From: Micromonospora sp. ATCC 39149
Lineage (GTDB): Bacteria > Actinomycetota > Actinomycetes > Mycobacteriales > Micromonosporaceae
DNA length: 40,711 nt
Direction of reading: 5' to 3'
NCBI RefSeq assembly: GCF_000158815.1
Contig: NZ_GG657738.1
Coordinates: 5,607,779-5,648,489, forward strand
Positions 34,871-40,711 of this stretch are shown piece by piece; position 1 is the first letter of the stretch; each line of letters opens with the position of its first letter. The position numbers were made by a program, and so were the translations under genes. The notes under the pieces are model-generated. The model worked only from the letters and a program-made list of their open reading frames with translations, did no database searches and was not told the origin of the DNA.

Positions 34871-36445
34871 ATGGAGTCCCTGTTCGAGGTCGTCGTCTTC
34901 CTCGCCATCGCGACGCTCGGCGCGGCGCTGGCGCGCAGGCTCGGGCTGCTCGCGCCGATCCTGCTCGTGGTGGTCGGCCTCGCGCTCTCCTTCGTGCCGG
35001 GCTTCCCCCAGGTCCAGCTCGACCCGGACCTGGTGCTGGTGGGCATCCTGCCGCCGCTGCTGTACGTGGCGGCCGTGGAGACGTCGGTGCCGGCGTTCAA
35101 GCTCAACCTGCGGCCGATCCTGCTGCTCGCCGTCGGGCTGGTGATCTTCACCGCGTTCGCCGTGGGCCTCGTGGTGCACCTGCTGCTGCCGGCGGTGCCG
35201 TTCGCCGTCTGCCTGGCCCTCGGCGCGGTGGTCGCCCCGCCGGACGCGGTCGCGGCCACCGCCGTGGCCCGCCGGATCGGGCTGCCCCGCCGGGTGGTGA
35301 CGATCCTGGAGGGCGAGAGCCTGGTCAACGACGCCACCGCGCTGGTCCTGCTGCGGGTGGCCACCATGGCGACGATCGGCACCTCGGTCGGGGTCGTCGA
35401 CGTGGCCTGGGAGGTGCTGATCGCCACCGGCGGCGGCATCCTGGTCGGCGTGGCCGGGGTGGTGGCCTTCGGGTTCCTGCACAAGCGGATCACCGATCCG
35501 CTGCTGGACAACGCGGTGTCGCTGATCGTGCCGTTCGCGGTCGTCTTCGCCGCCGAGGAGATCCACGCCTCCGGGGTGGTGGCCGTGGTGGTGACCGGGC
35601 TCGGGATCGGGCACAAGATGCCGATGTTGATGTCGGCGGCCTCCCGGCTTCAGATCGGGGCGTTCTGGCGGCTGGCTCGCTTCCTGCTGGAGGGGCTGGT
35701 CTTTCTGCTGGTCGGCCTCCAGTTGCGCGAGGTGGTACGCGACCTTGACGAGCCGCTGGGCTTCCTCGCGGCCATCACCGGGGCGGTGCTGGTCACCGTC
35801 TTCCTGACCCGGTTCGTCTGGATCTTCCCGGCCACCTACCTGGCCCGCCTGGTGCCCAGGGTGCGGCAGCGGGACTCGGCCCCGCCGGCGAAGTTCCCCA
35901 TCGTCATCGGCTGGGCCGGGATGCGGGGGGTGGTCACCCTGGCCGCCGCGCTGGCCCTGCCGCTGACCCTCGCGCAGGACCGGCCCTACCCCCGGCAGCT
36001 GTTCATCTGGCTGGCCTTCGCGGTGATCGTGGTGACGCTGGTCGGTCAGGGCGCGACCCTGCCGGCGGTGGCGCGCCGGCTGAGGCTGCCGGCGGACGAC
36101 CCGGTACAGGACGCGCTCTCCGCCGCGGGCGTCCAGCAGCAGGCCAGCCGGGCCGCCCGGAAGCGGCTCGACGAGTTGGCCGAGTCCGCGCCGACGGCGG
36201 TCGTGGAGCGGCTGCGCCGGGTGTCGACGGAGCGGACCAACCTGGCGTGGGAGCGGCTCGGCGGCACCGAGCGGGAAACGCCGTCGCAGGCGTACGGTCG
36301 GCTGCGGCAGGAGATGATCGACGCGGAGCGGGAGGTGTTCCGGGCCGCCCGTGACTCCGGCCGGATACCGGAGGAGGTGCTGGTGCAGGCGTACCGCGAC
36401 CTGGACCTGGAGGAGTCGCTGCTGCGGCGGGAGGGGGACTCGTGA
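34871..36445 (+). CDS. CPA1-type Na+/H+ antiporter
   Basis: This 524-residue transporter has about 12 hydrophobic helices up to residue 410 (MESLFEVVVFLAIATLGAAL onward) and a charged cytoplasmic tail (from RRLRLPADDP) rich in Arg/Glu helices. The ion-site residues typical of CPA1 are visible: APPDAVAATAVARR and EGESLVNDATALVLLRVA, where the Asn-Asp pair binds cation and proton. GWAGMRGVVTLAAALALP is the conserved later helix. It exchanges Na+ or K+ for H+ at the cell membrane. The reading frame is open upstream, but the ATG at 34871 starts the first helix. Its stop overlaps the start of the zinc-finger gene (GTGA). Confidence 0.92.
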   Translation: MESLFEVVVFLAIATLGAALARRLGLLAPILLVVVGLALSFVPGFPQVQLDPDLVLVGILPPLLYVAAVETSVPAFKLNLRPILLLAVGLVIFTAFAVGLVVHLLLPAVPFAVCLALGAVVAPPDAVAATAVARRIGLPRRVVTILEGESLVNDATALVLLRVATMATIGTSVGVVDVAWEVLIATGGGILVGVAGVVAFGFLHKRITDPLLDNAVSLIVPFAVVFAAEEIHASGVVAVVVTGLGIGHKMPMLMSAASRLQIGAFWRLARFLLEGLVFLLVGLQLREVVRDLDEPLGFLAAITGAVLVTVFLTRFVWIFPATYLARLVPRVRQRDSAPPAKFPIVIGWAGMRGVVTLAAALALPLTLAQDRPYPRQLFIWLAFAVIVVTLVGQGATLPAVARRLRLPADDPVQDALSAAGVQQQASRAARKRLDELAESAPTAVVERLRRVSTERTNLAWERLGGTERETPSQAYGRLRQEMIDAEREVFRAARDSGRIPEEVLVQAYRDLDLEESLLRREGDS

Positions 36446-36700
36446 GCTGCGAGCACCTGACGGGGGCGGGCACGCCAGACTCTCGGTACCAGACCGGAGT
36501 GCCCGGATTGCGTGCCCGTCGGCAACGACGACTGGGTGCACCTGCGGTCCTGCCTGACCTGCGGGCACGTGGGCTGCTGCGACTCGTCGCCGTACCAGCA
36601 CGCGTCGAAGCACTTCGCGGACGTTGGTCACCCGGTGATGCGTTCGATCCAACCGGGGGAGGCGTGGCGCTGGTGCTTCGTCGACGAGGAGATCGGCTGA
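36442..36700 (+). pseudogene. UBP-type zinc-finger protein gene with a frameshift
   Basis: The GTG at 36442 overlaps the antiporter stop and begins MSCEHLTGAGTPDSRYQTG, the normal start of a small UBP zinc-finger protein. The rest of the domain is in the next frame: ECPDC then VPVGNDDWVHLRSCLTCGHV and GCCDSSPYQHASKHF, with GHPVMRSIQPGEAWRWCFVD to the end, stop at 36698-36700. The two parts join if one base is skipped near 36493-36497. The upstream half of frame 2 has a stop at 36458, so it cannot start earlier there. All expected Cys/His ligands are present across the two frames. It may be a real mutation, a sequencing error or a +1 frameshift. In related bacteria this domain accompanies or is fused to such antiporters (from memory). 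Confidence 0.75.
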
Positions 36701-36745
36701 CCCGTCACGACCGTGGCCCGGGGGCTGGACGATCGTGGCCGACAG

Positions 36746-36777
36746 CGGGTGGCCTCCCCGCACGGGGAGGCCACCCG
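36746..36777. terminator. 14-bp-stem hairpin, bidirectional terminator
   Basis: Arms 36746-36759 and 36764-36777 are perfectly complementary with a four-base loop (GCAC). It stands between the zinc-finger gene (+) and the cellulase gene (-), which converge here, and would stop both. Confidence 0.85.
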
Positions 36778-36787
36778 TATCAGTGGG

Positions 36788-39409
36788 TCAGGACAGGGTG
36801 CAGGCGGAGCCGTTGACCGTGACCAGGCCCGGTGCCGGGTTCGCGCCGCCGGCCGTGGTCGCGTTGAAGCCGAAGCTCGCGCTGCCGCCCGGGGCGATCC
36901 GGGCGTTGTACGACTCGTTCTTCGCCGTCACCGTGGCCCCGGACTGGGTCACCTTCGCCATCCACGCCTCCCGCACCTTCTGGTCACCGGTGAAGGCGAA
37001 CCGGGCGGTCCAGCCGTTCACCGCGACGGTGCCGGTGTTGCGGATGGTCACCTGGGCGGTGAACCCGTTGCCGCCGTGCCAGGTGCCGTAGTTGTCGTAC
37101 GACACCGAGCAGGTGGGCGCCGGCACGGCCGCCGCGTCGTCCTGGTCGGCGAGGAACGAGGCCAGCCAGGTCAGCGCCGAGTTCCAGTTGATCGCGACCT
37201 CGTTCGTCGAGTACGAGTTGATGTCGTCGATGTAGCAGAACATCGGCTTGCAACCGGCAAGTTTGTTCGCCGAGAACGGGTCCTGGAGGCCGGCGTTCGC
37301 GCCACCGGCGAGCGAGCCGGCGGGCGGGTTCGGCAGGGTCGGGTCGAACTGGTTGCCGAACATCCGGCTGTGCTGGTTGTGCGCCGCGTGCTCGCCCCAG
37401 CCGGTGACGTACGAGATGTTGAGCGCGTTGCGGCCGAACAGGTAGTCCGCCGCCTGCACGGCTCCGTCGCGGTACTTCGCGTTCCGGGTCAGGTCGAAGG
37501 CGGTGGCCAGCACGACCGCGTTGTTGGCGATGTTGCCGTTGGCCCCCCAGAAGTAGCTGTCTTTGTCGTCGGGCATCGGCAGCCCGTACGGCTGGCTGGC
37601 GATGATCTCCAGGTAGCGGTCGGCGGCGGCGGCCACCGAGGCACGCACCCGGTTGCGGTCGGCGGTCGGCAGGCCATTGGGGACGGTGGCCAGGCCGAGC
37701 CGGCCCAGCGCGGCGACGCCCTGCCAGCTGAAGCCCCGGTCGCCGAAGACCGCGCCGGTGTGGTGCTTCGAGGCGGTCAGGTCGGTCAGGTACGCGGCCT
37801 CGCCGGTGGTCAGGAACAGTTCGGCCGCGGCCCAGTAGAACTCGTCGCTGACGTCGGCGTCGTCGTACGCGCCGCCGCCGGTGCCGTCGGTGGGGCTGGC
37901 GTAGATCGCCGGGTGGGCCTTGGCCGCCGCGTACGCGGTTTTCGCGGCGGTGCCGCAGCGGGTGGCGAACGCCGCGTCGTACGGGGCGAACAGCCGGGCG
38001 CACTGGGCGGCGACGGCGGCCAGGTTGAGAGTGGCCGCCGTGGACGGCGGGTGCAGCTCGCGCGGCTGCGGGTCGGCGGCTGGGTCGAGCGGCAGGCCGG
38101 TCCAGTTCCTGTCGTGGATCTTGTGGTGGACCATCCCGGCCAGCGGCTTGCCGGCCGGCACCTGCATGCGCAGCAGGAACTCCAGCTCCCAGCGGGCCTC
38201 GTCGAGGACGTCCGGCACGGCGTTGCCGCGCTCGGGCACCCGCAGGGTGCTGTCGCCCAGCGCCGCGCCGCCGTCGGCGGTGGCCGCCGTCTTGGTCCGC
38301 TCGAAGGTGTTCAGTAGCTGGTAGGTGGCGATGCCGCCGTTGACCACGTACTTGCCGTGGTCGCCCGCGTCGTACCAGCCGCCGCGCACGTCGAGGGAGT
38401 AGTCGCAGACACCCGGCTGGCAGGGCACGCTGGTGTCGCCCTGGTTGGGGGCGACGCCGAGGTGGCCGGCGGCGCGGGCGTACTTCTCGCCGACCAGGTC
38501 GCCGTCGATGGCGATGCCGCTGCGCTGGATGTAGAAGAACTGGAGGGCGTCGCTGCGCAGCCGGTCGTAGAGCGTGCCGGAGATGTCGAACGGGTGGCTG
38601 GTCTCGCCGTCGGCGACGAGCGTGTAACCGGTGCCCGGGGTCCGGTAGGCGGAGAAGTCGATGGTCTGCACGTTCTGCCCGGAGGCCGCGTCGACCCCGC
38701 GCGGGGTGCTCTGCCCGCTGGCGACCACCGCGCCGGCGGCGGAGCGGAGCTGCCAGGCGAACGGGGTGGTGGCCTCGGTGACCACGGTGGCGTTCTTGGG
38801 GCCGCCGGGCAGGTAGCCGACCTGGTTCACCCGCACCCGGGGCCCGGTGTCCGGCTCGTACGGCTCCGGCGGCTCGCCGCCGCGCAGCGAGACGTTGTCC
38901 AGGCAGATGGTCTGCTCGGCGGCAGCCCCGCCGACCTGGAAGACGAGCTGGGCGCTCGGGTTGCTCTCGGCGGCGGTGAACGTCTTGGTGAAGCGCTGAC
39001 TGGTGCCGGTGGCGGCGGCGTCCACATTGGCGTACTGCGTGTAGGGGGCGGCACCGAGCTGGAGCACGGCCTTGACGTTCGCCCCGGGGGTGGCGGAGAC
39101 GTCGAAGGACAGCTCGTACTCGGCGCCGGCGGTCAGCGGCACGGCGTCCTGGCCGAACCCGGCGTCCCAGGGATTGGCCAGCCCGCCGGGGACGGTGGCG
39201 CAGAGCCGGCCGTCGGTGACCCCGAGCGGGCCGGTGCCGTAGGAGAACCAGGGGGCGACGCCCTCGCCGAAGTCGCCGTTCTTGATCTGATCGGGAGCGT
39301 CCGGGGGGACCTCGGCGTGGGCCACGCCGGCGGTGGTGCCGGTGAGGGCCAGGGCGGTCGCCGCAGCGAGGGCCGCGAGGCGGCCTCGACGGCGTCGGGA
39401 TGGCGTCAC
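36788..39409 (-). CDS. Secreted GH9 cellulase: CBM4/9-like, Ig-like, GH9, CBM2
   Basis: This is an 873-residue exported endo- or processive beta-1,4-glucanase. Residues 1-32 are a signal peptide (SRRRRGRLAALAAATALALT...AHA). About 38-178 is a CBM4/9-type jelly roll (IKNGDFGEGVAPWF to CLDNVSLRG), and 188-278 the CelD N-terminal Ig-like domain (RVRVNQVGYLPGGPKNA). From about 280 to 755 is the GH9 (alpha/alpha)6 barrel, with catalytic Asp347/Asp350 in GGWYDAGDHGKYV and the acid Glu737 in SYSTNEVAINWN. About 767-871 is a CBM2 cellulose-binding module with Trp777, Trp800 and Trp816. The GTG at 39409 has GAAGGAA upstream; the open frame beyond it overlaps the PP2C gene. Control by a CebR-like repressor is indicated by the operator. 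Confidence 0.94.
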   Translation of the reverse strand: MTPSRRRRGRLAALAAATALALTGTTAGVAHAEVPPDAPDQIKNGDFGEGVAPWFSYGTGPLGVTDGRLCATVPGGLANPWDAGFGQDAVPLTAGAEYELSFDVSATPGANVKAVLQLGAAPYTQYANVDAAATGTSQRFTKTFTAAESNPSAQLVFQVGGAAAEQTICLDNVSLRGGEPPEPYEPDTGPRVRVNQVGYLPGGPKNATVVTEATTPFAWQLRSAAGAVVASGQSTPRGVDAASGQNVQTIDFSAYRTPGTGYTLVADGETSHPFDISGTLYDRLRSDALQFFYIQRSGIAIDGDLVGEKYARAAGHLGVAPNQGDTSVPCQPGVCDYSLDVRGGWYDAGDHGKYVVNGGIATYQLLNTFERTKTAATADGGAALGDSTLRVPERGNAVPDVLDEARWELEFLLRMQVPAGKPLAGMVHHKIHDRNWTGLPLDPAADPQPRELHPPSTAATLNLAAVAAQCARLFAPYDAAFATRCGTAAKTAYAAAKAHPAIYASPTDGTGGGAYDDADVSDEFYWAAAELFLTTGEAAYLTDLTASKHHTGAVFGDRGFSWQGVAALGRLGLATVPNGLPTADRNRVRASVAAAADRYLEIIASQPYGLPMPDDKDSYFWGANGNIANNAVVLATAFDLTRNAKYRDGAVQAADYLFGRNALNISYVTGWGEHAAHNQHSRMFGNQFDPTLPNPPAGSLAGGANAGLQDPFSANKLAGCKPMFCYIDDINSYSTNEVAINWNSALTWLASFLADQDDAAAVPAPTCSVSYDNYGTWHGGNGFTAQVTIRNTGTVAVNGWTARFAFTGDQKVREAWMAKVTQSGATVTAKNESYNARIAPGGSASFGFNATTAGGANPAPGLVTVNGSACTLS

Positions 39410-39445
39410 GGGGGTTCCTTCCAGGGGGACAGACTGAACCGATTC

Positions 39446-39459
39446 TGGGAGCGCTCCCA
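39446..39459. promoter_or_regulatory. CebR/CelR-type operator TGGGAGCGCTCCCA
   Basis: The 14-bp perfect palindrome is the consensus binding site known for CebR in Streptomyces and CelR in Thermobifida, LacI-family repressors released by cello-oligosaccharides. It lies 37 bases before the cellulase start codon and just downstream of the predicted transcription start, a roadblock position. The repressor gene itself is not in the window. Confidence 0.9.
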
Positions 39460-39475
39460 ATATCGCTCCGATATT
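39459..39475. promoter_or_regulatory. Second palindrome abutting the CebR-type box
   Basis: AATATCG-CTC-CGATATT is a 17-bp inverted repeat that begins on the last base of the CebR-type operator and covers most of the proposed -10 box of the cellulase promoter. Its sequence differs from the CebR consensus, so a second regulator is possible. Confidence 0.5.
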
Positions 39476-39499
39476 TCCAGCGGGTGTCTGCCATGTCAA
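39471..39499 (-). promoter_or_regulatory. Cellulase promoter, housekeeping-sigma type
   Basis: On the minus strand TTGACA (39499-39494) is followed by a 17-base spacer and AAATAT (39476-39471). The -35 is a perfect match to consensus. The expected start near 39464 leaves the operator at about +5 to +18. Confidence 0.55.
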
Positions 39500-39616
39500 T
39501 TGAGGAGGCTGGATAAGATTACCGGCCTGGCCCGACGCGTGAGATTCGCCGCGCCACGCGGCGTCGTCGCGATCTCCTAGAGACAACTGCGCCCTCCAAC
39601 TGGCAGGCTGCGTGCC

Positions 39617-40345
39617 ATGACCCTGAAGCTGCGTTCCGTGGGGGCGAGCGACCGCGGGCTGATCCGCAGCGGAAACCAGGACGCCCTGCACTCCGGCACC
39701 TGGCTCGTCGCCGTCGCCGACGGCATGGGCGGGATGGCCGCCGGTGACCTGGCCAGTCGCATCGCGATCGACGCGGTCGGTCCCCTGGACCTGGCCACAC
39801 CCGAGGACGCCCTGGTCGCCGCCCTGCAGAGCGGTATCGAGCTGGCGACCGCGCGGATCGCCCAGGCGGTGCGCGAGGACCCGGAGCGGCAGGGCATGGG
39901 CACCACCCTGACCGCCCTGCTCTTCGCCCGCACCGGAAGCTGCCTCGCCCTGGCCCACGTCGGCGACTCCCGCGCCTACCTGTACCGGGAGGGGGTGCTC
40001 AAGCAGATCACCCGCGACGACACCTTCGTGCAGATGCTCGTCGACCAGGGCCTGATCACCGCCGACCAGGCCGCGAGCCATCCCCGCCGGGCCGTGGTGA
40101 CCCAGGCGTTGCAGGGGGAGGAGGTCTCCCCGGCGTACGCGACGATGGTGCCCCGGGCCGGCGACCGCTGGCTGCTGTGCAGCGACGGCCTGTCCAACGT
40201 GGTCCGCCCGGACACCCTCGCCGAGGTGCTGGGCGGCAACCCGGACCGGGAGGCGTGCGCCCGGCGGCTGATCGACCTGGCGCTGCGCGCCGGCGGCCCC
40301 GACAACATCACCGTCGTCATCGCCGACGTGGTCGCCGAGGACTGA
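39617..40345 (+). CDS. PP2C-family serine/threonine protein phosphatase
   Basis: This 242-residue metal-dependent phosphatase is cytosolic and about the size of Mycobacterium PstP's catalytic domain, but without a membrane anchor. Motifs: SDRGLIRSGNQDAL (11-24), VAVADGMGGMAAGD (31-44) with the metal-binding Asp35, GMGTTLTALL, HVGDSRAYLYR, QALQGEE, LLCSDGLSNVV and GGPDNITVVIADV at the end. It should reverse Ser/Thr phosphorylation by Hanks-type kinases; none is in the window. The ATG at 39617 starts the conserved domain; its ribosome site is weak (CAGG). It is divergent from the cellulase and convergent with hrpB. Confidence 0.9.
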   Translation: MTLKLRSVGASDRGLIRSGNQDALHSGTWLVAVADGMGGMAAGDLASRIAIDAVGPLDLATPEDALVAALQSGIELATARIAQAVREDPERQGMGTTLTALLFARTGSCLALAHVGDSRAYLYREGVLKQITRDDTFVQMLVDQGLITADQAASHPRRAVVTQALQGEEVSPAYATMVPRAGDRWLLCSDGLSNVVRPDTLAEVLGGNPDREACARRLIDLALRAGGPDNITVVIADVVAED

Positions 40346-40398
40346 CTGTGAGCATGGCGGGGTCCGGCCCCGCCGCGCCCGGGCCGACCGAGCGCCGG

Positions 40399-40711
40399 TC
40401 AGCGGCGGCGGGGGGCCGCCCGGCGGGTCGGCTCGGCCGTGGTCGGGTCCTCCGGCCAGGGATGGCGGGGGTAGCGTCCGCGCAGCTCCGCGCGGACCTG
40501 CGGGTACCCGGTGCGCCAGAACGACGCCAAATCGGCGGTGACCGCCACCGGCCGCCCGGCGGGGGAGAGCAGGTGCAGCAGCACCGGTACCCGCCCGCCG
40601 GCGACCCGGGGCGCGTCGGCCCAGCCGAACGTCTCCTGGAGCTTCACGGCGAGCACCGGGGCGGCCGGGTCGGCGTAGTCCACCCGCACCCGGGAGCCGC
40701 TGGGCACGACG
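40399..40711 (-). CDS. hrpB: ATP-dependent helicase HrpB, C-terminal end (5' part outside window)
   Basis: Only the last 103 or so codons are present. VVPSGSRVRVDYADPAAPVL then AVKLQETFGWADAPRV is the family's C-terminal signature, followed by GGRVPVLLHLLSPAGRPVAV, DLASFWRTGYPQVRAELRGR and YPRHPWPEDP. These match the HrpB-specific C-terminal domain that follows the DEAH helicase core. The final residues are Arg-rich. With hrpA also in the window, this genome carries both DEAH helicases. Confidence 0.88.
   Translation of the reverse strand, partial: VVPSGSRVRVDYADPAAPVLAVKLQETFGWADAPRVAGGRVPVLLHLLSPAGRPVAVTADLASFWRTGYPQVRAELRGRYPRHPWPEDPTTAEPTRRAAPRRR

Noticed and set aside
34856..36763. 635-codon minus-strand frame opposite the antiporter
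   Set aside because: His/Arg/Gln/Gly-rich antisense translation with no start signal, covering a clear transporter gene.

Overview
This window looks like ordinary chromosome from a very G+C-rich actinomycete, most likely Micromonosporaceae (Micromonospora/Salinispora type). That placement is an inference. It rests on the extreme third-position G+C, frequent GTG starts, TANNNT -10 boxes a few bases before start codons, an actinobacterial gene set (MhuD-like oxygenase, PAC2 protein, DUF3516 helicase, F420-type LLM enzyme, a CebR-type cellulose operator), and two copies of a GGGGCCCC-type intergenic palindrome that I associate with Micromonospora.

Layout. 1-3730: tex (partial) diverges from a dGTPase-like HD hydrolase. 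3967-7541: a small nucleotide-sugar/glycan island with a FnlA/CapE-like dehydratase, a PglE-like aminotransferase and a GT4 glycosyltransferase. 7706-8851: an MBL-fold hydrolase. 8852-9860: a gene-poor kilobase with a broken zinc alcohol dehydrogenase remnant and several repeats. 9861-13248: the succinate dehydrogenase operon sdhC-sdhA-sdhB, divergent from a LysR regulator, with both promoters and a LysR-type box readable between them. 14287-18849: hrpA and a blasticidin-S-deaminase-like cytidine deaminase. 19053-20360: an unrecognised 215-residue protein, then a gene graveyard with an aminoglycoside phosphotransferase remnant and a VOC/glyoxalase remnant. 20360-23712: a Ski2-like DUF3516 helicase and trmB. 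23864-25206: an exported protein and a sortase, nearly abutting. 25308-31876: VOC protein, MhuD-like heme oxygenase, xthA, PAC2 protein, a membrane-anchored lysozyme-like protein, a 48-residue basic protein, an EcsC-family protein and an SGNH lipoprotein. 32058-36700: DUF6343 protein, succinate-semialdehyde-type dehydrogenase, LLM oxidoreductase, and a CPA1 Na+/H+ antiporter overlapping a frameshifted UBP zinc-finger gene. 36788-40711: a secreted multidomain GH9 cellulase behind a consensus TGGGAGCGCTCCCA operator, a PP2C phosphatase, and the end of hrpB.

Working units. The sdh operon with its LysR regulator is the clearest regulated circuit. GH9 with its CebR-type box is a cellulose-responsive secretion unit whose repressor lies outside the window. 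The exported protein plus sortase looks like an enzyme/substrate pair. The antiporter and zinc-finger gene share a GTGA overlap. I found no CRISPR array, rRNA, tRNA or complete mobile element, and no obviously new multi-gene system. The least ordinary items are the decayed genes, the repeats, the frameshifted zinc finger, the deaminase and the sortase pair.
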